DNA of 64,000 nt from Candidatus Rhodoferax mariagerensis (GCA_016719055.1 JADKAW010000058.1:51413-115412); one strand, 5' to 3'; positions 1-8,352 are shown, counted from the stretch's first letter. Notes: generated by a model from the letters alone, not told the origin. A program made the numbers and translations.

Positions 1-908
1 AGCACGCGCAGCATGGCGCAGTCGTCCAGGTGGCTGGCAGCAAAACCGCGTGCCGCCAGCGCCACGGCCACCGCGCTGAGCAATGCCGCCAGCAACGCAA
101 TCAAGTTAAGAAATTTTTCGGCCCGCTCCAGCGTGCTGCTGAGCTCCGGGCGGCCTCCTTGCAGGGCTTCGACGCGCAGGCCACGGGCAGTGCGCGCCAA
201 CACCTGCGCCTGCGCCCAGTCGACAAAAGTCTGCACCGCCTGATCACCCCCGGCCACAGCCAGGCGATAGCTGACTCGGCTGGCCGGCTGAACCAGGGCG
301 GTGGCGGCCAGGTCTTGCTGGTTGATCATGATGCGCGGGGCAAAATTCATGAAACCGGCGCCCCGGTCAGGCTCGTTGACCAGAATGCGGGCAATGCGCA
401 GCGTGCTGTCACCCAGCAGCACGGCGTCGCCCAGGCGCAGGTTCAGGCTCTCCAGCACGGCGGCCTCGACCCAGGCCTGCCCGGTTGCGGGGATGTCCCG
501 CGTAAGCTGACCAGGCTCGGTCGCTGCCAGCGCTGTGCGCAGATTGCCGCGCAAGGGGTAACCCGGCGTGACCGCCTTCAGGGCCACCAACTTGGTTTGT
601 CCGCCCTGATCCTGCGGGGCACGCGCCATGGTCGGAAACGACAGCGTCAGGGCTTGTGCCAACCCCAGCGAGCGTGCCTGTACCAAAAATGCCTCGGGTG
701 TGGGGTTGTCGCTGACCACCACCGCATCGCCGCCCAATAGTTGGCGCGCGTCGCGCTGCAAGCCGCCCTTGAGGCGATCAGCAAAAAAGCCAACCGCCGT
801 CAGGGCCGCCACCGCCAGGGTCACCGCCACCATCAACAGGCGCAGTTCGCCCGCGCGCAGATCACGCGCCAAGGTGCGCCAGCCCAGGGTCAAAAATGAA
901 TGCGTCAT
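1..908 (-). CDS. ABC transporter permease, FtsX-like (YbbP type), N-terminal part
   Basis: Open frame from an ATG at 908 running off the left edge of the window; about 302 residues are visible. The start reads MTHSFLTLGWRTLARDLRAG, followed by a hydrophobic stretch (LLMVAVTLAVAALTAVGFF) that fits the first membrane helix, then a long soluble MacB-like periplasmic part (motifs LLGGDAVVVSDNP, FAPRIMINQQDL). A second hydrophobic segment (LIALLAALLSAVAVALAA) comes just before the edge. This matches large YbbP-type FtsX permeases, which work with an ATPase subunit (YbbA type) and are usually about 800 residues. The substrate is unknown. The ATPase gene is not in the window. The gene is followed upstream by the co-oriented lipoprotein gene 46 bp away. 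Confidence 0.8.
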   Translation of the reverse strand, partial: MTHSFLTLGWRTLARDLRAGELRLLMVAVTLAVAALTAVGFFADRLKGGLQRDARQLLGGDAVVVSDNPTPEAFLVQARSLGLAQALTLSFPTMARAPQDQGGQTKLVALKAVTPGYPLRGNLRTALAATEPGQLTRDIPATGQAWVEAAVLESLNLRLGDAVLLGDSTLRIARILVNEPDRGAGFMNFAPRIMINQQDLAATALVQPASRVSYRLAVAGGDQAVQTFVDWAQAQVLARTARGLRVEALQGGRPELSSTLERAEKFLNLIALLAALLSAVAVALAARGFAASHLDDCAMLRV

Positions 909-954
909 GCCAGCACGATACCGCAGTCAGCCCCAGCCTGCCGGTTCTGGGGGT

Positions 955-1485
955 TCAAGGCCTGCGAAACGCCACCGGCAAAGAGGTCCAGTATTTGGAG
1001 TTGAGCGCGTCCAGCCTGACCTCGCCGCCGGTGGACGGCGCGTGCACAAAACGCCCGGCTCCGACATAAATGCCGGCATGGGTGGCCACACCGCCCGGTG
1101 CAAACACCACCAGATCTCCAGAACGCAGGTCTGATGCCGCAATTTGAGTGCCCCAGTTTTGCAGGGCAGCCACCGTGCGCGGAGGCTTGGCACCGGCGCG
1201 GGTGGCGTACACATGGCCGATCAAGCCACTGCAGTCAAAGCCGGTCTCAGGGGTGTTGCCGCCATACCGGTAGGGTGTGCCAACCAAACCGATGGCATAG
1301 AGGGTGATGTCGTTAGCCTGCTCGGGCGACAGCCGACCCGACACACCGGCCGTGTCAAACGGCGGCAGCTCTTGCCGCTGTGGGGGTGCGCTGGCACAAC
1401 CAGTCAGCACCAGCGCCAACACAAACGCCGACCAAAATCCGAGCACAGGCACACTGGCAGACATCGGATGCCTGGGCGGCGCCAT
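955..1485 (-). CDS. NlpC/P60 family lipoprotein, cell-wall peptidase
   Basis: 176 residues. The N-terminus has a hydrophobic segment ending in the lipobox LTGC (Cys near residue 30), so it is probably a lipoprotein of the outer membrane or periplasm. The rest is one NlpC/P60 domain (peptidase family C40), which cuts D-Glu-to-diamino acid bonds in peptidoglycan stem peptides. The catalytic Cys is in FDCSGLI and the His in THAGIYVG; a further His lies in RFVHAP. The length is normal for Spr/NlpC-like hydrolases. An internal start (MSASVPVLG, residue 8) is possible and would give a more compact signal peptide. It sits between the permease gene and the Mrp gene, all on the minus strand, but nothing ties their functions together. 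Confidence 0.88.
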   Translation of the reverse strand: MAPPRHPMSASVPVLGFWSAFVLALVLTGCASAPPQRQELPPFDTAGVSGRLSPEQANDITLYAIGLVGTPYRYGGNTPETGFDCSGLIGHVYATRAGAKPPRTVAALQNWGTQIAASDLRSGDLVVFAPGGVATHAGIYVGAGRFVHAPSTGGEVRLDALNSKYWTSLPVAFRRP

Positions 1486-1520
1486 GTCAGATCACCCGTG
1501 ATGCTTAACGCGAGCCCGAC

Positions 1521-2612
1521 TCAGGTTTCTTTGGAGATCTTGATGGACGGAAACTTGCTGGAAAAGTCTTTGTTTTTAGCAGCAATGGCCAGCGCCACCT
1601 TACGCGCCACGGCTTTGTAAAGGCCGGCCACGTCGCTGTCGGGGTCAGACACCACGGTGGGGTGGCCGCTGTCGGCTTGCAGGCGAATCTGCATGTCGAG
1701 TGGCAACGAGCCCAGGAAGTCCATGTTGTACTGCGCCGCCATCTTTTTGCCGCCATCGGCACCAAAGATGTGTTCCATGTGGCCGCACTTGCTGCACACA
1801 TGCACCGCCATGTTTTCAACAATGCCCAGAATCGGCACGCCCACTTTTTCAAACATCTTGATGCCTTTGCGGGCGTCGAGCAAGGCAATATCTTGCGGCG
1901 TGGTGACGATGACCGAGCCCGTCATGGGCACGCGCTGGCTCAGGGTAAGCTGGATGTCGCCGGTGCCGGGTGGCATGTCAACAATCAGGTAGTCCAGATT
2001 TTTCCAGTTGGTTTGGCGCAGCAATTGCTCTAGCGCCTGGGTGGCCATGGGGCCGCGCCAGATCATGGCCTCATCTTGCGCCACCAGGAAACCAATCGAC
2101 ATCACCTGCACGCCAAAGTTTTCCATGGGCTCCATGGTCTGGCCGTCTTCGCTCTCGGGTTTGCCCTCGATGCCCATCATCATCGGAATGCTCGGCCCAT
2201 AAATGTCGGCGTCGAGCAGGCCCACACTGGCACCTTCGGCGGCCAGCGCCAATGCCAGATTGACAGCAGTGGTGCTTTTGCCAACACCGCCTTTGCCAGA
2301 CGCCACGGCCACGATGTTTTTGACGTTGGGCAGCAAGGCCACGCCACGTTGCACCGCGTGGGCGGTGATCTTGACATTGACGTTAACCGACACATTGGCC
2401 ACACCGGCCACGCTTTTGGCAGCGGCAATCAGTTCTTTGCGAAAGCCGGCAATCTGGCTTTTGGCAGGGTAACCCAGCTCCACATCAAAAGACACATCAC
2501 CGTCGTTGACGCTCAGGTTCTTGACCGCTTTGGTCGAGACAAAATCCCGCCCCGTATTGGGGTCGATCACCGCCTCCAGTGCTTTCAGCACAGCTTGTTC
2601 TGTCACAGTCAT
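1521..2612 (-). CDS. apbC: Iron-sulfur carrier protein ApbC/Mrp (NBP35-type P-loop ATPase)
   Basis: 363 residues. The N-terminal 90 or so residues form a MIP18/DUF59 domain. A deviant Walker A motif (SGKGGVGKSTTAVNL) follows near residue 107, then DADIYGPSIP and the ApbC signature (IVDMPPGTGD). CSKCGHMEHIFG supplies the CxxC pair used by this family to hold a transferable 4Fe-4S cluster at the dimer interface. The role known for the family is delivery of Fe-S clusters to apoproteins in the cytoplasm. Length and domain order are normal and the frame is intact. Confidence 0.95.
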   Translation of the reverse strand: MTVTEQAVLKALEAVIDPNTGRDFVSTKAVKNLSVNDGDVSFDVELGYPAKSQIAGFRKELIAAAKSVAGVANVSVNVNVKITAHAVQRGVALLPNVKNIVAVASGKGGVGKSTTAVNLALALAAEGASVGLLDADIYGPSIPMMMGIEGKPESEDGQTMEPMENFGVQVMSIGFLVAQDEAMIWRGPMATQALEQLLRQTNWKNLDYLIVDMPPGTGDIQLTLSQRVPMTGSVIVTTPQDIALLDARKGIKMFEKVGVPILGIVENMAVHVCSKCGHMEHIFGADGGKKMAAQYNMDFLGSLPLDMQIRLQADSGHPTVVSDPDSDVAGLYKAVARKVALAIAAKNKDFSSKFPSIKISKET

Positions 2613-2720
2613 GGGTTTCTCCGAAAGGGGCTAGTCTAGCCAACAGGGAATAGACTTGAACGGATCAAGCAAATTCGGGTTTACCCGTAGCACGCTGAGC
2701 TGGTAGACATTCGGCGGGTG

Positions 2721-4766
2721 CTACTGCGTAACGAAAATGTGGTCTGGGTTCAGCCCGGCGTGATATGTTGAGTACATCTGCTGATAAGCAACTTCAAGAT
2801 GACGACAAAACAGGCGTGAGTCAAATAGCGCCGTGCTGAGGCGATTTTGTTCCAACTTTAGCTTGATCGCTGCCATTGTTTTGGGCTGCGTAGCAAGTTC
2901 AATAGCCCGTGACTCAAAGGCTGTCGGCGTCGATGTAACCAGTTCCGGCAGCTCAATGGCATTGAGCAAACTAGCGGCAACTCGGCTGGCAAATGCCTCT
3001 CCCATGCAGGTCAGGACGGGCAAGCCTGCCCACAACGCATCACTCGCCGTGGTGTGGGCATTGTAGGGTAGGGTGTCAACAAACAGATCAGCCTGCCGAT
3101 GACGAGCCAAGTGTTCTGGCGGTGGCATGCGCGGCGCGAACACCAGTCTGTCGGGGTTGATGCCTCTTCTGGCGGCTTCTTTGCGCAAATTTGGAGCAAC
3201 CCATGGGTTGTCTTCCAGCAGCCACAAAACACTGCCCTCAACTTGCCCCAATATTCTCATCCAGCCATCAAAAGTTTCGGGCGTGATTTTGTGGTTGTTG
3301 TTAAAGCAGCAAAATACGAATCCATCGTCTGGCAAGCCAAGCTCTTCACGGGTAAACCGCTTGTCAGAGATCGCTCTTTTGCGATCATTGACCTGATAGC
3401 TGTTTGGAAGATAGACAATTTTTTCCGAAAAGTACTGCCGACTGTCTTCGGGGATCAATATCTTGTCTGCGACCAGATAGTCCATGTAGCTGGCCCCAGA
3501 CGTGCCGGGGTATCCCATGTAGCTAACCTGCAGGGGTGCGGCTTTTAAGGCAAAAATGCCAGCCCGGTTGTCACAGGTAAAGCCATTCAGGTCAATGGCA
3601 ATATCTATTTTTTTGCTTCTTGAAAGCAATGCGACATCACGGTCGGATTGATTGCCAACCACTATAAACTGGTCAAAGGCCGCGGAAATTCGTTGACGCA
3701 TCGCATCGTTTGCGTCCCGGCCATAGGAAAACGCGATGAGTTCAAAACTATTTTTGTCATGCATCTCAAACAGTTCTGCAACCAGGTGTGCTACGGCGTG
3801 ATTGCGAAAGTCAGATGAAAAATAGCCCAGGCGAATCTTCCTCCCTTTCGGACGGATCGGAATGCAATCAAGCGATTGGTTAGCCGGGGCCTTGTGATTC
3901 ACCCATATCTGTGCGGCTTTTAGCTGCAACTGTCTAGAAGTTGTGCAGGCAAGCACAATGAATGGTTCAGACGCCTTGGCACCAGACTGAATTTTTGTTG
4001 AGAGTGCTTCCAAGTCGTCAGAAACACCATGCCAATCGCAAATTTTCATCTTGGTATCGAGTCGGGTACCACCCAAAAACTCATAGTCAGGCGAGAGGGC
4101 GTAGGTTCTGTTGAAACTGACGATGGCGGCCTGGTAGTGTTTTAAGTCCTTCAAGGCCAGGCCGCGGTTGTAAAAGGTGTCGGCCGAGTCGGGCTTGAGG
4201 GCAATGGCGCGGTCATAGCTGTCAATAGCTGCCTGATGCTGCTTCGAGTCATTGAGAGCCAGGCCCCGGTTGGTGTAAGACTCTGCAACGCCAGGCGCAT
4301 AGGCAATGGCCTTGTCGTAGCTGGCAATGGCGGCAAGGTATTGCTGGCACTGGTACAGCGCAATGCCCCGGTTGAAATACATCTCTGCGTAGTCAGGCTT
4401 GATGGAGACGGCCTTGTCATAACTGTCGATGGCCTGTGGGTACCGCTTCAATCCCAGCAACAAATTGCCGCGGCTGGCGTAGGCGGACGCATTGTGGGGA
4501 TTTGTTTCAATAGCCTTGCTGATCAACTCAATCGCTTGAATTGGGTTTCCCGACTGGGAAGCTATCACGCCCAGCATATGCCAGGCCTCTGAATACGCTG
4601 GATACGTGCCAAGCAGTTGCTGATACACGGTGCTAGCTTGCGCCAGTTGACCTTGCTGCTGAAGTGCCAGCCCGGCACGAAACCAGCCAAGCATTTGTTC
4701 GATGGAGGCTGGCTGGGCTGTTACCTTTTCACCAGGTCTGTCAGTGCGACTGATGTTTCTCGTCAT
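2721..4766 (-). CDS. TPR protein with O-GlcNAc transferase-like (GT41/SPINDLY) domain
   Basis: 681 residues, intact. Residues about 25-240 are a run of TPR units (repeated A-Y-x-x-R-G/N-R-G-L-A-L and A-I-x-S-Y-D-K-A-I patterns). From about residue 305 the protein is a GT41-like glycosyltransferase: IRLGYFSSDFRNHAVAHL, SYMGYPGTSGASYMDYLVAD, FCCFNNNHKITPE and the UDP-sugar site region DTLPYNAHTTASDALWAGLP are all visible. GT41 enzymes move a sugar from a nucleotide donor to Ser/Thr of proteins; the TPRs choose the substrate. In betaproteobacteria such proteins are usually poorly characterised, so the acceptor is unknown. It is the last ordinary chromosomal gene before the cassette array. Confidence 0.88.
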   Translation of the reverse strand: MTRNISRTDRPGEKVTAQPASIEQMLGWFRAGLALQQQGQLAQASTVYQQLLGTYPAYSEAWHMLGVIASQSGNPIQAIELISKAIETNPHNASAYASRGNLLLGLKRYPQAIDSYDKAVSIKPDYAEMYFNRGIALYQCQQYLAAIASYDKAIAYAPGVAESYTNRGLALNDSKQHQAAIDSYDRAIALKPDSADTFYNRGLALKDLKHYQAAIVSFNRTYALSPDYEFLGGTRLDTKMKICDWHGVSDDLEALSTKIQSGAKASEPFIVLACTTSRQLQLKAAQIWVNHKAPANQSLDCIPIRPKGRKIRLGYFSSDFRNHAVAHLVAELFEMHDKNSFELIAFSYGRDANDAMRQRISAAFDQFIVVGNQSDRDVALLSRSKKIDIAIDLNGFTCDNRAGIFALKAAPLQVSYMGYPGTSGASYMDYLVADKILIPEDSRQYFSEKIVYLPNSYQVNDRKRAISDKRFTREELGLPDDGFVFCCFNNNHKITPETFDGWMRILGQVEGSVLWLLEDNPWVAPNLRKEAARRGINPDRLVFAPRMPPPEHLARHRQADLFVDTLPYNAHTTASDALWAGLPVLTCMGEAFASRVAASLLNAIELPELVTSTPTAFESRAIELATQPKTMAAIKLKLEQNRLSTALFDSRLFCRHLEVAYQQMYSTYHAGLNPDHIFVTQ

Positions 4767-4811
4767 GTTCTTTTGAAATATAGCTCAATTGCCCCGAGTT
4801 GCCGATCGCGG

Positions 4812-4886
4812 TCAACATGTAGAGCCTCCAATAGTTCTTGTGGGGTAGCTGATGACGGACGTTTCGAGGTAGATTTTGCGCTGCAT
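4812..4886 (-). pseudogene. Fragment of a VapC-type PIN-domain toxin
   Basis: Only 24 codons remain: MQRKIYLETSVISY followed by a short divergent tail and a stop. The first 14 residues align with the start of the intact PIN toxin at 6283-6675 (MKRKVYIETSVISY), including the first conserved acidic residue of PIN nucleases. The rest of the domain is missing, so it cannot be a working nuclease. The DNA upstream of its start is also homologous to the DNA upstream of the intact gene, which marks it as a decayed second copy of the same cassette. Confidence 0.72.
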
Positions 4887-5042
4887 GCATTCAGTCCATT
4901 TGGGGAAACGTGGTCTGTCCTTTATTTTGCCCCATTCGTTTGCAGGCCCTATTGATGCTACATAATGTGTAGCGATAAGCACAATAAGGACGAGGGTTAA
5001 AGCCGATTTGGCTTCAATTAATTCGACTCCGACCCTAACTAA
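4887..5042 (-). repeat. Leader region shared by the two PIN-toxin cassettes
   Basis: Read on the minus strand, this stretch upstream of the toxin fragment matches the leader of the intact PIN toxin. Shared blocks include AGTCGAATTAATT, CTACACATTATGTAGC and AGGGCCTGCA. In the second copy the leader lies at 8211-8108 and continues at 6737-6676, because an IS4-family element has split it. The two copies differ by scattered substitutions, so the duplication is not recent. It probably holds the promoter of the toxin gene; no clear -10/-35 pair was picked. Confidence 0.7.
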
Positions 5043-5310
5043 CCCCTCCGAATGCAAGCCTGGATGATTGCCCGCAAAGATCGCATGCACCCCACAAGCC
5101 AACAAATTTGGGTCGACGGGTTATGAACTCAAGTTTAGCTAATTGCTTTTCGCCGGAAGGTGCTTCCGGCTGCTTTTCAACGAGCATTCGCTCGCAGTCG
5201 GGAATGGCAACATCTCGTCCGTGAGAAATACGGAAATGGCGCGCAAGTCCTGCGGAACCCGCCACCTCTCTTTGGCACGCGGGGCACCGAAAGGCCTTGA
5301 TGTTTCCCAT
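5035..5310 (-). CDS. Hypothetical small protein with a C2H2-like zinc-finger motif
   Basis: 91 residues. The N-terminus carries C-x2-C-x12-H-x4-H (CPACQREVAGSAGLARHF followed by RISH), the spacing of a C2H2-type finger, and CDLCGQ near the C-terminus is a second Cys pair. The start lies 16 bp after the presumed recombination end of an attC-like site, the normal spacing for an integron cassette gene. The last codons run into the repeated leader of the neighbouring toxin fragment, so the natural C-terminus may be lost. I do not recognise a family. It may bind nucleic acid, but that is inference from the motif alone. Confidence 0.45.
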   Translation of the reverse strand: MGNIKAFRCPACQREVAGSAGLARHFRISHGRDVAIPDCERMLVEKQPEAPSGEKQLAKLEFITRRPKFVGLWGACDLCGQSSRLAFGGVS

Positions 5311-5325
5311 AGCGGGGCACCCTCA

Positions 5326-5413
5326 GGCTAACGTCGGCGCTGTCCGGCACACAGCATCCGCCGCGAACCGGCAATCTGCGGCATCGATGTCCGCGACGAG
5401 CAAGCTGTTAAAC
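5326..5413 (-). other. attC-like site after brnA (degenerate)
   Basis: On the minus strand it opens with GTTTAAC (5413-5407, fits RYYYAAC and contains the brnA stop codon) and closes with GTTAGCC (5332-5326, fits GTTRRRY). The GTTTAAC half is within one base of the complement of GTTAAGC at the other end of the brnTA cassette, as expected for one circularised cassette. The internal stem is weak, so this is the least certain of the five sites. Confidence 0.5.
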
Positions 5414-5662
5414 CGAAGCATCACGGAAGGCCCTCAGAACCGTATTAATGCGCGTCTGATAGCCAGTCCCTTGTGCCTTGAACCATTCCAGCACATCTTG
5501 ATCCACTCGCAGAGAAATGGAAGTTTTAGCAGGTAGCGGCTTCAAACCCTTGCGAACCAGGCCACGAACGATGTGATTGACCTCTGCCTCTGGGTGTTCG
5601 GAATTCGGCTTTTGTTCACCCGCGCCGGAATTCAGGCGCGCCCAATCAGTTTTGGATTTCAT
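5408..5662 (-). CDS. brnA: BrnA-type antitoxin
   Basis: 84 residues from the ATG at 5662 (MKSKTDWARLNSG); upstream in-frame ATGs would push the start deep into brnT. The C-terminal half is a ribbon-helix-helix-like segment (SISLRVDQDVLEWFKAQGTG then YQTRINTVLRAF), the hallmark of BrnA antitoxins, which bind both the BrnT toxin and the shared promoter. The start overlaps the end of brnT by 17 bp, so the two are translationally coupled. The stop codon is embedded in an attC-like site, so the pair forms one integron cassette. A second BrnTA pair sits at 61252-61825. Confidence 0.85.
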   Translation of the reverse strand: MKSKTDWARLNSGAGEQKPNSEHPEAEVNHIVRGLVRKGLKPLPAKTSISLRVDQDVLEWFKAQGTGYQTRINTVLRAFRDASV

Positions 5663-5921
5663 CGAAGTAGATTTGCGACTCGCGCTTGGTAGCTCTTCGG
5701 AACGAGATGACGCGGATTTCATGTTCACTCTCCGTATGTACGACTGAAACAGTGATGCCAGCGAGCAAGCCCAGCGTAACGAAGCGTTGCTCGCCGTAGG
5801 AGAAACGGTCATCCTCGAAGGTAAACGTCACACCTTCAAAAACACTCGCAGCATCCAAGAAGTCAAGGCCGTGGGCTTTGATGTTCGCTGCGCGCTTCGT
5901 TTCAGACCAAGTGAACTCCAT
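5646..5921 (-). CDS. brnT: BrnT-type ribonuclease toxin
   Basis: 91 residues with the BrnT pattern: FTWSETKRAANIKAHGLDF near the start (the K-x2-x-N-x2-K-H-G-x2-F signature), FEDDRFSYGEQRFVTLG in the middle and EIRVISFRRATKRESQIYFD at the end. BrnT is a small RelE-fold RNase that blocks growth until bound by BrnA. The gene begins 53 bp after the recombination end of the neighbouring attC and shares its transcript with brnA. Toxin-first order is normal for this family. Toxin-antitoxin pairs are typical cargo of sedentary cassette arrays, where they stabilise the array. Confidence 0.88.
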   Translation of the reverse strand: MEFTWSETKRAANIKAHGLDFLDAASVFEGVTFTFEDDRFSYGEQRFVTLGLLAGITVSVVHTESEHEIRVISFRRATKRESQIYFDEIQN

Positions 5922-5973
5922 TTGCTTAGTGTATATACATAACGTAATGGCATCAACGAATAGTTTTTTTGCG

Positions 5974-6030
5974 GCTTAACGTAAAATTCACCGGCGAGCG
6001 AAGCGAGTCCGCTGCAATGCCGAGTTGGGC
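5974..6030 (-). other. attC recombination site (cassette of the PIN toxin)
   Basis: 57 bp. On the minus strand it runs from GCCCAAC (6030-6024, RYYYAAC) to GTTAAGC (5980-5974, GTTRRRY), with an imperfect inverted repeat between them (GCGGACTCGCTTCGCTCGCCGG). Recombination would cut between G and TT of GTTAAGC. The upstream antitoxin-like ORF ends inside it, as is usual in cassettes. Confidence 0.75.
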
Positions 6031-6203
6031 ATACGCTCGCGTGGCGGTGGTTGAACGCAAGAAAATCCTTTTGCAATATATTGAGCTTCAATTAATTTCA
6101 GATCTGCCGCTATTGCATCAATATCATAATTAAATTTAGCAGCATGGGCGTTTCGATTTGCCCTGACTTCAGTGATGATCTCATCATCCAGTAGTGTCGT
6201 CAT
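5988..6203 (-). CDS. Putative antitoxin partner of the PIN toxin
   Basis: 71 residues. The first 45 or so (MTTLLDDEIITEVRANRNAH then AAKFNYDIDAIAADLK) look like a small helical antitoxin of the kind encoded just downstream of PIN toxins with the MKRKVYIETSV start. The last 14 residues (MPNSALQRTRFARR) are simply the translation of the attC palindrome, so the functional C-terminus is probably shorter or was lost when the cassette formed. It lies 79 bp after the toxin gene on the same strand. The function is inferred from position and from a remembered family pattern. Confidence 0.6.
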   Translation of the reverse strand: MTTLLDDEIITEVRANRNAHAAKFNYDIDAIAADLKLIEAQYIAKGFSCVQPPPRERMPNSALQRTRFARR

Positions 6204-6282
6204 CGTTTTCTCCTAGTAATTCCTCTGGTGTACACATTTGGCATAAGCAAGCCAATAGATTCAAGATGGTGCGCTATGTTTC

Positions 6283-6675
6283 TCAGTATTTCCATATTGG
6301 CGATATATGCCGACAATTCCAAGTGAGCAAATAATCCATGCCGTGTATTGTTGCTAGCGCAATGTCTAGCGCATCTTCTGCTGCTTTTCGAGGAATGATA
6401 GATTTCAAAATCAAATGCCGTGCCAAGTCAATTGCACTATCGGTTGAGGACAGCAGGGTTAAGCCATTTACTGCATTTAGCCGTTTTTCTGCCGCCTCTG
6501 TGTTGCCAGCGGCACACTCTGCCAACACAGAACCAGAAACGAATAGATCGTAATCATGTCGTATTTCCCACCACGCTTGCGTAATTTGTTGATGCGCAGC
6601 CCCAATAATGGTTTTGCTGGGGCGAGCAGTCAGGTAGCTGATAACGGATGTTTCAATATATACTTTTCGCTTCAT
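6283..6675 (-). CDS. VapC-type PIN-domain toxin
   Basis: 130 residues, a full PIN domain. Visible acidic residues of the PIN active site are E8 (YIETSVISYL), E53 region (SVLAECAAG), and the pair in AAEDALDIALATIHGMDYLLTWN. PIN toxins cleave RNA, often tRNA or rRNA, and are held in check by a small antitoxin, here probably the ORF at 5988-6203. Base composition is more AT-rich than the surrounding chromosome. The promoter region was split from the gene by an IS4-family insertion at 6738, 63 bp upstream of the start codon, so expression may now depend on the IS. A decayed second copy is at 4812. Confidence 0.82.
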   Translation of the reverse strand: MKRKVYIETSVISYLTARPSKTIIGAAHQQITQAWWEIRHDYDLFVSGSVLAECAAGNTEAAEKRLNAVNGLTLLSSTDSAIDLARHLILKSIIPRKAAEDALDIALATIHGMDYLLTWNCRHISPIWKY

Positions 6676-6737
6676 AAATTCAGTTATTTTGCGGAAACTG
6701 TGGCCTGTTCTCTATTTCGCCCCACCCGTGTGCAGGC

Positions 6738-8096
6738 CAATCCACCGAAGTTAAGCCATGTCACCCCTTGTAAGCCAGATTTGGATGAGGTTTCACATGA
6801 TTTTTCGGTCGTGGCTGCTTGCGATCAGACAGTTGTCTATGGGAGTTTGCCCCAACAGTTCAAACGCCTTTCCCAAAAGAGTCACCAGACAGCCCAACCC
6901 CAACACCATACGCGGCAGCAGGCGCTGCAAACATGGTGCGGCGTAGGCGCGGTTACATGTACGCTGCTTGTCCTGTAAACCCGCTGCCGCTGACGCGCCC
7001 ATGCACACCAAAGAAGCCAAATTGTCAGCCAACACCTTTGCGTGCACATCGACCATCAGCGCATGCTGCGTCAGCCCTGAGACGCTCTCGAGTTTGCAGC
7101 GATGCTTGAGGCGTTTAAAGGCCTCCTCAATACGCCAGCGCTCATGGTAAAGCTCACCAAAAGCGGCTGTCGGGACTTGGCTGTCTGGCAAATTGTCGCC
7201 ATCACCCGACAAGCCCATTGGGCGTCCACACACTTGACCAGCTGGACGCGGGTGCAGCACCAGAACAGCCATAATCTTCGCAGTCCCACTGGTTGGGCTT
7301 ATTGAGCGTGACCATTGGCATCCACCTGATCGCTGCGCTCAAAGTTGCGCGCCTCTGCCCAACCACCACTGGACTTCTCGCAGCGCATGCAAAACCGAAT
7401 ATAGTGCTCAGTCAAATACGCCACCAGCCAAGCTGCCGGATAGCCCCGATCAAGGATCAACACATCATCAGGCCCCAGGCACAACAGCGACTCAAACGCA
7501 TCTGCCGCTCAGCGCCATCGGCACCATGCGCTGGCGTGCAGCGTCAATTCAGCGCCCGGCAGATACAAGACAAACAAGCGTTGATCAGCTTGGGCATGGA
7601 ACCTTGTGGTGAAACAAGGGCGAATCGAGTCAGCACAGGCATCGCCTGCCAACGCAGACCGTGCCACGAGGCAAGCCCAACGGTCAGCGGTTTTGCCACA
7701 AAGGTGTTCAAGTGCTCCAAACAAGTCAAGACAACTTGTCGTGCTTGAGCAAAACCACGATCAGTTATGCCACGCTGCCAGTCGCCGTCAACAGACAAGC
7801 TACCAAAGAAGGAGTCGAGCATGACCTGCTGTGAAGACGCTCGCATGGAAAGCAAAGCGCCAATCATTGGGCAAAGGCAACTTGCCAGTGCGCGTGAAGG
7901 CATTGGGAGTCAGGGTGGCGGGCATCGGCGAAAAATTCCGCCGAATTGATGCGATCGGTGAGTTTGGAGAAAAGAGAACTAGGGTTAACCCTATATTTTG
8001 TTGACATATTCAGTTCCATATTTTGGGGAAATTTAAAATAAATTCAACTAAATCAACAGCTTACGAGGAATATTTTACCTTAACTTCGGTGGATTG
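6738..8096 (-). mobile_element. IS4-family insertion sequence, copy A
   Basis: 1359 bp bounded by an 18-bp inverted repeat (CAATCCACCGAAGTTAAG at the left; its complement at the right). The element is flanked by a perfect 10-bp target duplication, GTGTGCAGGC, at 6728-6737 and 8097-8106. Its transposase reads on the minus strand. It is a near-copy of the elements at 8263, 9538 and 19482. It has split the leader of the PIN-toxin cassette. Confidence 0.93.
6793..8007 (-). pseudogene. IS4-family transposase of copy A (frame broken)
   Basis: Intact relatives would be about 404 residues. The frame starts correctly here (MSTKYRVNPSSLFSKL) because this copy reads ACCCTAGTT where the other three read ACCCTTAGTT and hit a stop. 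It then breaks several times. The C-terminal 159 residues are continuous and contain the IS4 signature Y-x2-R-x3-E-x6-K (YHERWRIEEAFKRLK); the second catalytic Asp is in ILDRGYPAAWL. The first catalytic Asp lies in the GDASVL motif in the other copies. The breaks differ from copy to copy and lie in homopolymers, so consensus error is as likely as real decay. Confidence 0.85.
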
Positions 8097-8107
8097 GTGT
8101 GCAGGCC

Positions 8108-8211
8108 CTACTGACGCTACATAATGTGTAGCTGCTAGCGCAATAGGGACGGTGGCTAGAGGCCGATTTAGTTTAAATTAATTCGACTCTGACCCCAATT
8201 AACCGCTATTT
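8108..8211 (-). other. Cassette leader left between two IS4 copies; no gene
   Basis: About 100 bp of former cassette leader, homologous to 4938-5042. Before copy A inserted, it continued directly into 6727-6676 and the PIN-toxin start. It holds no ORF. Confidence 0.65.
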
Positions 8212-8352
8212 GCTCAACGTAAAAGTGAGGGGCAGCCCGCTTTTGGGCTGTCCCTCTCGACTCAATCCACCGAAGTTAAGGTAAAATATTCCTCGTAAGC
8301 TGTTGATTTAGTTGAATTTATTTTAAATTTCCCCAAAATATTGGAACTGAAT

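Noticed and set aside
30..740. A 236-codon + strand frame at the left edge
   Set aside because: The minus strand gives a continuous FtsX-type permease with membrane helices; the + frame is Arg/Gln-rich shadow.
4812..5105. A 97-codon minus strand frame ending in the PIN-toxin fragment
   Set aside because: Only the last 24 codons are toxin-like; the first part is the non-coding cassette leader read through by chance.
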